Positions 34,405 to 45,477 of a stretch of DNA of 64,000 nt are shown here, one piece after another. Source of the stretch: Paenibacillus spiritus (GTDB lineage: Bacteria; Bacillota; Bacilli; Paenibacillales; Paenibacillaceae); the NCBI RefSeq assembly GCF_008710135.1, contig NZ_VYKK01000037.1:1-64000 (forward strand). Reading direction: 5' to 3'. The notes under the pieces are model-generated. The model searched no databases. It was not told where the DNA came from and saw only the letters and a program-made list of their open reading frames with translations. The position numbers were made by a program, and so were the translations under genes. The first letter of the stretch is position 1, and the number at the start of each line of letters is the position of its first letter.

Positions 34405-34516
34405 GGAGCAACCCTCCTTAACCTCATCCTGATTTGGTGCCGCGACAGCCCCCCGCCGTATGCCGAATCAGCTACAGCGAGGGGCCTCACGGACCATGTG
34501 ATATTAAAAGATATGC

Positions 34517-38062
<3,546 letters not shown>

Positions 38063-38439
38063 CTTTACTCACCCCTCATGTCTACTCACTTAAAAATTGA
38101 TTGCGAACCCTTGTTTGGAACCGTATAATGGAACCATACCTGCAGGATTCATCCATAAATAAAGAAAAGCCCTTATCGAATACTTTCGAAAAAAGAGCGC
38201 ATTTATCCATGGTCGCTAGAACTCCCTACCAGTAGATTTGCCCAAAACGTACATATTATACGTCCACAAGCCCCGGTTTATACCTGCCGCACGCCTCCTC
38301 CCTCGTCAAATGCTTTCCAGAGAGCCGCGATCCGCCTGCATAATTTCACCGCCGGCATGCGCTTTGCCGGTCGATTTTCGACACTTGACATTTCAGCAAA
38401 CTAAAGACAAAGAGCCTATCTTAATACTGACATTTTATA
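38063..38439 (-). promoter_or_regulatory. Long rpoB leader (gene-free region between rsmC-like gene and rpoB)
   Basis: About 370 nt follow the promoter before rpoB. It holds a CCGGC/GCCGG hairpin (about 38371-38353), the terminator-like hairpin at 38165-38200, and an isolated TATAAT at 38260-38255 in an imperfect palindrome. A 37-codon open frame (38391-38278) begins with MSSVENRPAK but lacks a ribosome-binding site, so I do not call it a gene. Confidence 0.5.
38165..38200 (-). terminator. Terminator-like hairpin in the rpoB leader
   Basis: On the minus strand GCTCTT...TCGAA pairs with TTCGA-T-AAGGGC (38198-38169) with an internal loop, followed by TTTTCTTTATTT. It sits about 105 nt before rpoB, downstream of the rpoB promoter. 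As an attenuator it would need to be read through for RNA polymerase synthesis. Seen by eye only. Confidence 0.5.
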
Positions 38440-38468
38440 ATAATATCATTCTCTCTTCGCGCTGTCAA
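38440..38468 (-). promoter_or_regulatory. Promoter of rpoB-rpoC
   Basis: TTGACA at 38468-38463 and TATTAT at 38445-38440 with 17 bp spacing, directly behind the stop of the rsmC-like gene. It would allow rpoBC expression apart from rplJL. Confidence 0.8.
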
Positions 38469-38472
38469 CACA

Positions 38473-39078
38473 TCATTCCGATTTCCGTACCGCTTTCAGA
38501 ATCCGGTAGCCCTTGTCCTTGCCGATCTCTTCCACTTCTCCGAACAGACTCTCGATCTTCGCGGCCGCCGATGGCGCCCCTTGTTTCTTCTGAATGACTA
38601 CCCATAGCGAACCATTCGGGCGCAGCTGATGATAGGCCTCTTCGAAGATCCGGTGCACCACCGCTTTGCCTGCCCGAATCGGCGGGTTGGTCAGGATACA
38701 ATCAAAGGTACGGTCCATAACCGCAGCGAGTCCATCGCTCTCCTCGACCTGCACATTCCGGATCCCGTTCGCCGCGGCATTCTCCCGCGCCAGTTCCACA
38801 GCCCGGCTGTTGATGTCAATCATCGTTACTTTGCCTTGCGGAGCCAGATGGGCGGCTGTTAATCCAATAGGGCCATAGCCGCATCCGACATCCAGAATAT
38901 CGCCGTCCGCCGGAATTTCCATAGCCTCGATAAGTGCCCGGCTTCCGTAATCGATATCCCCTTTGGAGAATACGCCGGCATCGCTCGTGAACCGAAACCG
39001 CCTGCCTCTCAGCGTCGCTTCAAGGGTACGACGATTATGGGCGACATCCGGCTTTTGCGAGTAATAATGCTGGGACAA
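38473..39078 (-). CDS. Class I SAM-dependent methyltransferase (RsmC-like, YbxB)
   Basis: 201 aa. The SAM-binding motif is LDVGCGYGPIGL and the catalytic NPPIRAG matches N-methyltransferases of the RsmC/RlmG type (single-domain form). B. subtilis has the equivalent ybxB between rplL and rpoB. The likely substrate is guanine in rRNA, but that is inference from family. ATG 39078. Confidence 0.9.
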   Translation of the reverse strand: MSQHYYSQKPDVAHNRRTLEATLRGRRFRFTSDAGVFSKGDIDYGSRALIEAMEIPADGDILDVGCGYGPIGLTAAHLAPQGKVTMIDINSRAVELARENAAANGIRNVQVEESDGLAAVMDRTFDCILTNPPIRAGKAVVHRIFEEAYHQLRPNGSLWVVIQKKQGAPSAAAKIESLFGEVEEIGKDKGYRILKAVRKSE

Positions 39079-39097
39079 TGCTGATCCCCCTTCCCGT

Positions 39098-39134
39098 TAT
39101 AAAACAAACCCCTTGAACAGGTTCAAGGGGTTTG
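39098..39134 (-). terminator. Terminator after rplL
   Basis: A perfect 14-bp stem (39134-39121 with 39118-39105), 2-nt loop as drawn, followed by four T residues. It lies between rplL and the rsmC-like gene and should lower transcription into rpoBC. Confidence 0.88.
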
Positions 39135-39171
39135 CAGGAGTCCGGGGAGTTCCCCCGGTGCCGGAAAATTA

Positions 39172-39534
39172 TTACTTCACTTCTACAGTAGCGCCGGCTT
39201 CTTCCAGCTTGGCCTTCGTAGCGTCGGCGTCTTCTTTGCCTACCTTTTCCTTGATCGGCTTCGGAGCGTTGTCTACCAGATCCTTAGCTTCTTTCAGGCC
39301 CAGACCTGTGATTTCGCGAACTACCTTGATAACGTTGATCTTCGAAGCGCCAGCGTTAGTCAGGATTACGTCGAATTCAGTCTGTTCTTCTTCAACAGCG
39401 GCAGCAGCGCCTCCGCCCATTACAACCGGAGCTGCGGCAGTTACGCCGAATTCTTCTTCGATTGCCTTAACCAGGTCGTTCAGTTCAAGGACGCTCATGC
39501 CCTTGATTTCTTCCAAAATTGTTTCTTTGCTCAT
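39172..39534 (-). CDS. rplL: 50S ribosomal protein L7/L12
   Basis: 120 aa. An N-terminal dimerisation helix, an Ala/Gly-rich hinge (about 33-50), and the C-terminal GTPase-factor-binding domain with [24 protein letters not shown]. Stalk protein, several copies per ribosome. ATG 39534 after GGAGG. Confidence 0.98.
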   Translation of the reverse strand: MSKETILEEIKGMSVLELNDLVKAIEEEFGVTAAAPVVMGGGAAAAVEEEQTEFDVILTNAGASKINVIKVVREITGLGLKEAKDLVDNAPKPIKEKVGKEDADATKAKLEEAGATVEVK

Positions 39535-39601
39535 GAGTTAAACCTCCATTTTATAATAAAATTTTAGTGGGTTGTGCTGGAATCAAACGGCAAGCGGCTG
39601 A

Positions 39602-40105
39602 TTAAGCACTTTGCTCGTTCTTGTCGGCGACAGCCTTGACGGCCAGCGCGAAGTTGCGCATTGGAGCCTGAAGAACGCTAAGCAGCATGGAGAGCAGACC
39701 TTCGCGGGAAGGAAGCTCGGCCAGTGCCTTGATCTGTTCGGGACCAACTACACGCCCTTCTACAACGCCGCCTTTCAGCTTGAGCGCGTCGTTCTTCTTG
39801 GCGAAATCATTCAAAATCTTGGCCGGAGCCACGGCATCCGTCGTGCTGAATGCTACAGCGGTCGGACCGCTCAGGACTTCGTCCAGTTCGCTCAGTTCCG
39901 CCGCAGCCGTCGCGCGGCGCAGCAGCGTGTTCTTCAGCACTTGGAATTCCACGCCGGCTTCGCGAAGCTGCTTGCGCAGCTCGGTAACCTGCGCTACGTT
40001 CAATCCGCGGTAGTCCGCAACCACTGTTGTCAGGCTGTTCTGCAGCTTGCCAACAACGACATCAACCGCTTCTTGCTTAGCTTGGATCACTTTTGCATTT
40101 GCCAA
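39602..40105 (-). CDS. rplJ: 50S ribosomal protein L10
   Basis: 167 aa. [47 protein letters not shown] and the C-terminal helix that binds L7/L12. The start is TTG 40105 after GGAGG; the GTG at 40114 overlaps the ribosome-binding site. Its leader carries an attenuator. Confidence 0.97.
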   Translation of the reverse strand: MANAKVIQAKQEAVDVVVGKLQNSLTTVVADYRGLNVAQVTELRKQLREAGVEFQVLKNTLLRRATAAAELSELDEVLSGPTAVAFSTTDAVAPAKILNDFAKKNDALKLKGGVVEGRVVGPEQIKALAELPSREGLLSMLLSVLQAPMRNFALAVKAVADKNEQSA

Positions 40106-40349
40106 TGTATACACCTCCTGAAAATTGTTGAGACGGCCGATTCCGCTGCCGGAATCTCTGGCCGAACCTACGCAGGCATTAGAAAAGCCTCCGCAGAATC
40201 ACGAAGGCTTGATAAAATCGAAGGCTGCCGTACGGCGGCAGCGCCTCTCATTTCTATCACAACACCTCGGTAGGAAATTAAGCTTCGCAGCACCTACTGT
40301 CTACGGTAAGCATATTCGAATTTTAAGAAAATCCGTGGTTCGCACAACT
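40106..40349 (-). promoter_or_regulatory. L10 leader with attenuator terminator
   Basis: A leader of about 240 nt between rplA and rplJ. It contains an inverted GCTGCCGCC/GGCAGC stem, then AAGCCTTCG/CGGAGGCTT (40210-40186) followed by TTCT, a terminator-type hairpin, then a CGGCC/GGCCG stem (about 40165-40133) before the start. This matches the layout of the Bacillota L10 leader bound by L10-L12. Confidence 0.7.
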
Positions 40350-40354
40350 GTTAT

Positions 40355-40383
40355 AGATTAGCAGAGTTCCTCCGAAGAGTCAA
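40355..40383 (-). promoter_or_regulatory. Promoter of rplJ-rplL
   Basis: TTGACT at 40383-40378 (5/6) and TAATCT at 40360-40355 (4/6), spacer 17 bp, just after the rplA stop. Confidence 0.7.
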
Positions 40384-40390
40384 CCCCTGA

Positions 40391-41083
40391 TTATCTGTAA
40401 GAAGCTGTGTTCACGCGGGCGCTTGGTCCCATAGTCGAGGAGACAGCGATGCCCTTCAGGTATACACCCTTGGCAGCAGCCGGCTTCGCCCGGTTCAGAG
40501 CGTCAATCAGCGCCTTCAGATTCTCGTTCAGTTGAGCAGCTTCAAAAGACACTTTGCCGATTGGCGCGTGAATTTGGCCTGCTTTGTCCAGACGGTATTC
40601 GATCTTACCGGCCTTGATTTCTTGAACGGCCTTGGCAACATCAAATGTAACCGTGCCGGCTTTAGGGTTAGGCATGAGGCCCTTACCGCCGAGCAGACGG
40701 CCCAGTTTACCGACTTCGCTCATCATATCAGGTGTCGCTACGCAGACATCGAACTCGAACCAGCCCTGCTGGATCTTCGTGATCATGTCCTGATCGCCTA
40801 CATAGTCAGCGCCGGCAGCTTCCGCTTCCTTCGCCTTATCACCTTTTGCAAATACCAGCACGCGCTGCGTTTTGCCTGTGCCGTGAGGCAGGACAACGAC
40901 GCCGCGAACGGCCTGGTCTTGTTTACGAGGGTCTACACCAAGACGAACTGCAACTTCAACGGTCTCGTCGAACTTGGCAGTTGCGGCTTTCTTCACAAGC
41001 TCTACAGCTTCTGAAGGCTCGTAAGTCGCTTCGCTGTCAATCAGCTTGGCGGCTTCAACGTACTTCTTGCCGTGTTTAGCCAT
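40391..41083 (-). CDS. rplA: 50S ribosomal protein L1
   Basis: 230 aa. [21 protein letters not shown] is canonical; [19 protein letters not shown] is the L1 signature. The start is ATG 41083; a frame back to 41227 runs through the leader. L1 forms the mobile stalk and can bind its own mRNA in other bacteria. Confidence 0.98.
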   Translation of the reverse strand: MAKHGKKYVEAAKLIDSEATYEPSEAVELVKKAATAKFDETVEVAVRLGVDPRKQDQAVRGVVVLPHGTGKTQRVLVFAKGDKAKEAEAAGADYVGDQDMITKIQQGWFEFDVCVATPDMMSEVGKLGRLLGGKGLMPNPKAGTVTFDVAKAVQEIKAGKIEYRLDKAGQIHAPIGKVSFEAAQLNENLKALIDALNRAKPAAAKGVYLKGIAVSSTMGPSARVNTASYR

Positions 41084-41100
41084 TATAATGTTCCTCCTTT

Positions 41101-41126
41101 GTGGTATTAGCGGAATGTCCTCCCAC
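41101..41126 (-). promoter_or_regulatory. Repeated leader motif before rplA (possible L1 site)
   Basis: Minus-strand GTGGGAGGA...ATACCAC, whose ends GTGG/CCAC can pair. The same motif with a longer middle occurs before rplK at 41613-41644. A regulatory L1 site is plausible. Confidence 0.4.
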
Positions 41127-41162
41127 ATATTGCGGCCGGATGGCCGGTTGAACAAGGACGGA

Positions 41163-41588
41163 TTAGTCCTCGATCGTGATGCCCATGCTGCGGGCAGTAC
41201 CTTCGACCATACGCATAGCAGCTTCAACGGAAGCAGCGTTCAGGTCAGGCATTTTTTGCTCAGCGATTTCACGCACTGCGGCGCGGTTCAGCTTGGCAAC
41301 TTTCTTCTTGTTCGGTTCGCCGGAGCCCTTTTCTACCTTCGCAGCGATGCGGAGCAGAACGGCAGCCGGAGGAGTTTTGGTGATGAACGTGAACGAACGG
41401 TCTTCAAATACCGTAATTTCAACCGGGATGATCAGGCCAGCCTGGTCAGCGGTACGGGCGTTGAATTCCTTACAGAATGCCATGATGTTGACACCTGCTT
41501 GTCCAAGCGCCGGACCTACTGGAGGCGCAGGATTCGCTTTCCCTGCAGGAATCTGCAGTTTCACCATTTTAATAACTTTCTTAGCCAT
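41163..41588 (-). CDS. rplK: 50S ribosomal protein L11
   Basis: 141 aa. [35 protein letters not shown] with the proline-rich N-domain bound by thiopeptides and by RelA-related factors, and the C-domain [25 protein letters not shown]. The start is ATG 41588 after AAGGAGG; the GTG at 41597 lies in the ribosome-binding site. Confidence 0.98.
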   Translation of the reverse strand: MAKKVIKMVKLQIPAGKANPAPPVGPALGQAGVNIMAFCKEFNARTADQAGLIIPVEITVFEDRSFTFITKTPPAAVLLRIAAKVEKGSGEPNKKKVAKLNRAAVREIAEQKMPDLNAASVEAAMRMVEGTARSMGITIED

Positions 41589-41612
41589 GAGTGACACCTC
41601 CTTGCGTAAGTA

Positions 41613-41644
41613 GTGGTATTCGGACGCTTAACGCATCCTCCCAC
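41613..41644 (-). promoter_or_regulatory. Repeated leader motif before rplK (possible L1 site)
   Basis: Minus-strand GTGGGAGGA and ATACCAC ends, with an inner small stem GCGTTAAGCG. An adjoining stem CCCAC/GTGGG with loop overlaps (41661-41641). The motif recurs before rplA. Confidence 0.4.
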
Positions 41645-41662
41645 AAGAAACCCTTGCGTGGG

Positions 41663-42196
41663 CTATATTTTCTCCACTTGAGTGAAATCCAACTCCAGCG
41701 GGGTTTCCCGACCAAACATATTCACATGAACCTTGATCTTGCTCTTGTCAGCCAAAATTTCTTCCACGGAGCCCACGAAATTCGCGAAAGGACCAACCAT
41801 GATGCGTACGGATTCCTTGATCTCAAAGTCGATCTTCGGTTTCGGTTCCGACATACCCATATGCTTCAGGATCTGATCAACCTCTTCCGGAAGCAGCGCG
41901 GTCGGTTTCGAACCGGAGCCCGTTGAACCCACGAAGCCCGTAACGCCCGGCGTGTTGCGCACTACATACCAGGAATCATCCGTCTGGATCATCTCCACCA
42001 GGACATATCCGGGGTAAACCTTGCGCATGACCGTCTTTTTCTTGCCATCCTTGTTCACCAGTTCTTCTTCCATCGGAACAAGAACCCGGAAGATTTTGTC
42101 TTCCATGCCCATGGACTCAACGCGTTTTTCCAAATTGGCTTTGACTTTGTTCTCATACCCGGAATAGGTATGAACGACGTACCATCTTTTTTCCAT
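41663..42196 (-). CDS. nusG: Transcription termination/antitermination factor NusG
   Basis: 177 aa. NGN domain (about 1-110, WYVVHTYSGYENKVKANLEKR) and a C-terminal KOW domain (VRIMVGPFANFVGSVEEI). It binds RNA polymerase and S10. ATG 42196, 21 nt after secE. Confidence 0.98.
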   Translation of the reverse strand: MEKRWYVVHTYSGYENKVKANLEKRVESMGMEDKIFRVLVPMEEELVNKDGKKKTVMRKVYPGYVLVEMIQTDDSWYVVRNTPGVTGFVGSTGSGSKPTALLPEEVDQILKHMGMSEPKPKIDFEIKESVRIMVGPFANFVGSVEEILADKSKIKVHVNMFGRETPLELDFTQVEKI

Positions 42197-42217
42197 ATCA
42201 AGCCACCTGGGACCTCT

Positions 42218-42409
42218 CTAAATAATCCATTCGATCACAGCGGAAATACCGATGTCCAGAACCCAGAAGTAAATGGCGACCACCGTGATAGTACCCAGTA
42301 CGATCAGCGAATAGTTGGTCAGCTCTTTACGGTTGGGCCATCGAACCTTCTTAAGTTCAGTCCAGCTCTCAGTGAAAAAGGAAAACAAAGACTTAAAACT
42401 GCGTTTCAC
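42218..42409 (-). CDS. secE: Protein translocase subunit SecE
   Basis: 63 aa with the amphipathic WTELKKVRWPNRKEL helix and one membrane span (about 34-58). Partner of SecY. The start is GTG 42409, 8 nt after GGAGGTG. Confidence 0.96.
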   Translation of the reverse strand: MKRSFKSLFSFFTESWTELKKVRWPNRKELTNYSLIVLGTITVVAIYFWVLDIGISAVIEWII

Positions 42410-42430
42410 GCCGACTACACCTCCAACAGA

Positions 42431-42580
42431 CTATCTGGTTTCACGATGAGGAGTTTGCGCGTTGCAAAACTTGCAAAACTTCTTCAACTCCATGCGGTCG
42501 GGATGATTACGCTTGTTCTTGGTCGTCGCGTAGTTTCTTTGCTTGCAGCTTGTGCAAGCCAGAGTGATAATTACCCGCAT
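42431..42580 (-). CDS. rpmG: 50S ribosomal protein L33, zinc type
   Basis: 49 aa. CTSC (9-12) and CKFC (36-39) are the zinc ligands of the C+ form. [29 protein letters not shown] is canonical. The start is ATG 42580; the 15 residues upstream in the longer frame are leader. Confidence 0.96.
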   Translation of the reverse strand: MRVIITLACTSCKQRNYATTKNKRNHPDRMELKKFCKFCNAQTPHRETR

Positions 42581-42769
42581 GATTACACCTCCCGATTCGT
42601 TCCTCCGGCATGCCGAAGAACGCAAATATTGATCCTTGCCTGCAAACTGCGGTTCGGCTTCTCTCCAGCACCGCTAGAAGGCTGTCATAGACGGCTTTCT
42701 GTACAATGCTGAAAAAGGCCTCTGCCGTCTTTCGTGGATGGCATCCGAAAATTTAGGCCTACCCAAAAC
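42581..42769 (-). other. Gene-free leader of rpmG-secE-nusG
   Basis: About 185 nt of leader with no gene. A moderate inverted repeat lies near 42670-42720. No tRNA or known riboswitch pattern was recognised. Confidence 0.4.
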
Positions 42770-42799
42770 ACTTTATCACAGTGCGAAGCTCCATGTCAA
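42770..42799 (-). promoter_or_regulatory. Promoter of rpmG-secE-nusG
   Basis: A perfect TTGACA at 42799-42794 and TAAAGT at 42775-42770, spacer 18 bp. Confidence 0.65.
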
Positions 42800-42913
42800 C
42801 GCAAGAGTTGCCTGTTTCCTGGAGATTCCGCACCTTTCTCCGGCGCCGCCCAAGTCTTCGTCTCTTCCTTCTTCGATCCGCTGTGTACGAGTGATAGTAT
42901 GGACCGAATCCAT

Positions 42914-42940
42914 CAAAAAAAGACCCGTGAACCGAGTCTT
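42914..42940 (-). terminator. Terminator after sigH
   Basis: AAGACTCG (42940-42933) pairs with CGGGTCTT (42927-42920) and is followed by a run of T residues (42919-42914). Confidence 0.88.
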
Positions 42941-42959
42941 CTTCCCGTTCATTATATCA

Positions 42960-43604
42960 TTAATTGTCCCGAACTTCCAGATAGCGTTCCAATTTCCGCT
43001 TCACCCGCTGAAGCGCGTTGTCAATCGACTTCACATGCCGCTTCAGATCCTCGGCGATTTCCTGATAGGAGCGCCCGTCGAGATACAGCATAAGCACCTT
43101 GCGTTCCAGATCGCTGAGAATCTCCGCCATCTTGTCTTCGAGCCCGATGAACTCTTCCTGATTGATAATCAGCTCCTCGGGGTCCAGCACCTGCGAGCCG
43201 CAGATCACGTCCATGAGCGTCCGGTCTGAATCCTCGTCATAGATCGGTTTGTCGAGCGATACATAGGAGTTCAGCGGAATATGCTTCTGTCGGGTCGCGG
43301 TCTTGATGGCCGTGATAATCTGGCGGGTAATGCACAGCTCCGCAAAAGCCTTGAAGGAAGAAAGCTTGTCTCCCTTGAAATCGCGAATGGCCTTATAAAG
43401 ACCGATCATGCCTTCCTGTACAATGTCTTCGCGGTCCGCGCCAATCAGGAAATAAGAACGGGCTTTGGCACGCACGAAATTACGGTACTTGTTGATCAAG
43501 TGTTCCAATGCGCCGCCGTCGCCGTCCCGGACGGCATCGACAAGGTCCTCATCGCTTATGAAATCATACTCGGACAGCATTAATTCCTTGAGGTCGACAC
43601 TCAC
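42960..43604 (-). CDS. sigH: RNA polymerase sigma factor SigH
   Basis: 214 aa. Region 2 NKYRNFVRAKARSYFLIGADREDIVQEGMIGLYKAIRDF is nearly identical to B. subtilis SigH; region 4 is SYQEIAEDLKRHVKSIDNALQRVKRKLERYL. It directs early sporulation genes. The start is GTG 43604, 7 nt after GGGGGG; the frame from 43643 is longer than homologs at that end. Position between rae1 and rpmG matches B. subtilis. Confidence 0.97.
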   Translation of the reverse strand: MSVDLKELMLSEYDFISDEDLVDAVRDGDGGALEHLINKYRNFVRAKARSYFLIGADREDIVQEGMIGLYKAIRDFKGDKLSSFKAFAELCITRQIITAIKTATRQKHIPLNSYVSLDKPIYDEDSDRTLMDVICGSQVLDPEELIINQEEFIGLEDKMAEILSDLERKVLMLYLDGRSYQEIAEDLKRHVKSIDNALQRVKRKLERYLEVRDN

Positions 43605-43661
43605 CAAGAATCCCCCCGGCTGCAACGCAAGACACATCGTCACTTCGCGAAATATACGAAC

Positions 43662-43691
43662 AGTATATATTATGTTACCTTACACCGTCAA
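43662..43691 (-). promoter_or_regulatory. Promoter of sigH
   Basis: TTGACG at 43691-43686 (5/6) and TATACT at 43667-43662 (5/6), spacer 18 bp. An AT-rich stretch (43667-43740) lies around it; in B. subtilis AbrB represses sigH at a similar place. Confidence 0.65.
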
Positions 43692-43759
43692 CAAGACTTT
43701 GCCCAAAAACAATCATCAATAGCATAATATGACAATTGTTGCTTTTTGGTGAATTTTAT

Positions 43760-44281
43760 CTACTGCCGTCTCCACTTCTCCAGCTTGCGGCGGATGTCGG
43801 CCGGCAGCTTTTGTTCCAGAGAGTGCCGGGAGAAATTTGTCCGGTCGGGGTCGATCGCCTGCTGAATTTCGCGCTGGTTCTCCTCGACCTCCACTTTAAG
43901 CTCGCGCGCCGACAGGCGCAGCGCCCCTTGGGCGAAGACTACATGCTGTTCGGTAAGATCGCTGGTCGCCACATAGATCTGGCGGCGCCGGTGGCTGAGT
44001 TCCCCCACCAGCCGCTCAATGCACTCGTCGGCCGTCTCCTTCTCCTTGGTGAAATACACTTCTACCTTGCCTTGGACAAAAGAGCGCCCCAGGCCGGGGA
44101 CCCGGTAAGCGTCAAATACGGCAATCACCCGCCGGCCGGAGTAAGCCTGGTAATCGGCCAGCAGATCCAGCAGCCGGTCGCGCGCTTCCTGCATGCCTTC
44201 CTGGGCCAGGGCCGTCAGCTCCGGCCAGCCGCCGATCATATTGTAGCCGTCCACCAGCAGCACATCGCGCCAGTCCGCCAT
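43760..44281 (-). CDS. rae1: NYN-domain endoribonuclease Rae1 (YacP)
   Basis: 173 aa. A PIN-like NYN domain with LLVDGYNMIGGWPEL (catalytic Asp), FDAY and a second acidic site ATSDLTEQH. The B. subtilis protein cleaves mRNA in the ribosome A site. ATG 44281, 4 nt after rlmB. Confidence 0.92.
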   Translation of the reverse strand: MADWRDVLLVDGYNMIGGWPELTALAQEGMQEARDRLLDLLADYQAYSGRRVIAVFDAYRVPGLGRSFVQGKVEVYFTKEKETADECIERLVGELSHRRRQIYVATSDLTEQHVVFAQGALRLSARELKVEVEENQREIQQAIDPDRTNFSRHSLEQKLPADIRRKLEKWRRQ

Positions 44282-44285
44282 CGCG

Positions 44286-45044
44286 CTAGCCGCGCCGGCG
44301 ACGAAACACTTCGTACATGACGACGCCTGCGGCCACGGAAGCGTTCAGCGAGTTGATCCGGCCGCTCATGGGGAGCTTCAGCAGAACGTCGCACTTCTCG
44401 CGGATCAGCCGGCCCATTCCCTTCTGCTCATTGCCGATGACGACTGCCACGGGTCCGGTGAAGATATCCGAACCGAACAAGTCCTGCTCGGTATCCACAT
44501 CAGTGCCGACAATCCACACGCCCAGCTCCTTCAGCCGGTCAATGGTCTGTCCCAGGTTGGTAACCCGGGCCACCGGCACATATTCCACCGCGCCCGCCGA
44601 AGTACGGGAGACCGTCGCCGTAATCTGGGCCGAACGGCGCTTGGGTACGATAACCCCGTGAACGCCCGTGCAGTCGGCTGTCCGCAGAATCGAACCCAGG
44701 TTGTGCGGGTCTTCGATCTCGTCCAGCAGCAGCAGAAACGGCGGCTCGTCCTTGGCCTCAGCGGCGGCGAGCATCTCCTCGACTGTCGAGTAGGCGAACG
44801 GAGCCGCCTGCGCGACTACGCCCTGATGCTGCAGCCCGGGCGCAAGCTGATCCAGCTTCCGCTTGTCGACATGCTGAACGATGACCCCGGCTTGGCGGGC
44901 TTCCGCCAGAATCGGCGCGGTCAGGTGCTTCTGGGCCGTCTCCGCGATCCAGATTTTGTTGAGGGTCCGGCCTGCGCGCAGCGCTTCCAGCACGGAGTGC
45001 TTGCCGGCCAGAATCTCCTCTTCGCTCTTGAATTCTTCTGTCAT
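44286..45044 (-). CDS. rlmB: 23S rRNA (guanosine(2251)-2'-O)-methyltransferase RlmB
   Basis: 252 aa. A SpoU substrate-binding N-domain (about 10-85), then a knotted SPOUT domain with DEIEDPHNLGSILRTADCTGVHGVI, IGNEQKGM and LPMSGRINSLNASVAAGV. The start is ATG 45044 after GGAGGG; a frame from 45083 lacks support. Confidence 0.94.
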   Translation of the reverse strand: MTEEFKSEEEILAGKHSVLEALRAGRTLNKIWIAETAQKHLTAPILAEARQAGVIVQHVDKRKLDQLAPGLQHQGVVAQAAPFAYSTVEEMLAAAEAKDEPPFLLLLDEIEDPHNLGSILRTADCTGVHGVIVPKRRSAQITATVSRTSAGAVEYVPVARVTNLGQTIDRLKELGVWIVGTDVDTEQDLFGSDIFTGPVAVVIGNEQKGMGRLIREKCDVLLKLPMSGRINSLNASVAAGVVMYEVFRRRRG

Positions 45045-45048
45045 CTTG

Positions 45049-45477
45049 TTATTCCCTCCGGTTCTGTTGTTCCATATACGCAATGCCTCTATGAATTAAT
45101 TCTTCCAGCCGCTCCTGTCTTCCCATGTAATACAAGTAGCCGATCAATGTCTCAAAAGCCGTGGCATGCCGGTATTCCAGCACATCCGCATTCTTCGGAA
45201 TGGTGCCTGATTTGGCATTGCGTCCCTGCCGCACTTTGTCGCGCTCTTCTTCGGTAAGCTCCGGCTCCAGGAGAGTCAGCATTCGGGACTGCGCCTTGGC
45301 GGATACGTATCCGGTCGAGCTGCGGTGCAGATGATGCGGCTTCAGGTTCGGCTGCGAGACCATATACTGCCGAATCGCCACCTCGTACACCGCATCTCCG
45401 ACATAGGCCAGCACGATAGGCGGGATCAGGTTCACCGGCTTGGATGGAGGATAGGGGAACCAGCCCGGACCGCTCAT
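45049..45477 (-). CDS. mrnC: Mini-ribonuclease 3 (MrnC)
   Basis: 142 aa. An RNase III catalytic domain without the dsRNA-binding domain: AYVGDAVYEVAIRQY and ATAFETLIGYLYYMGR. It matures 23S rRNA. The ATG at 45477 overlaps the cysS stop (ATGA), so the two are coupled; an in-frame GTG lies 12 nt upstream. Confidence 0.94.
   Translation of the reverse strand: MSGPGWFPYPPSKPVNLIPPIVLAYVGDAVYEVAIRQYMVSQPNLKPHHLHRSSTGYVSAKAQSRMLTLLEPELTEEERDKVRQGRNAKSGTIPKNADVLEYRHATAFETLIGYLYYMGRQERLEELIHRGIAYMEQQNRRE

Noticed and set aside
42581..42769. tRNA gene before rpmG
   Set aside because: No TTCGA arm, acceptor stem or CCA-like end can be aligned.
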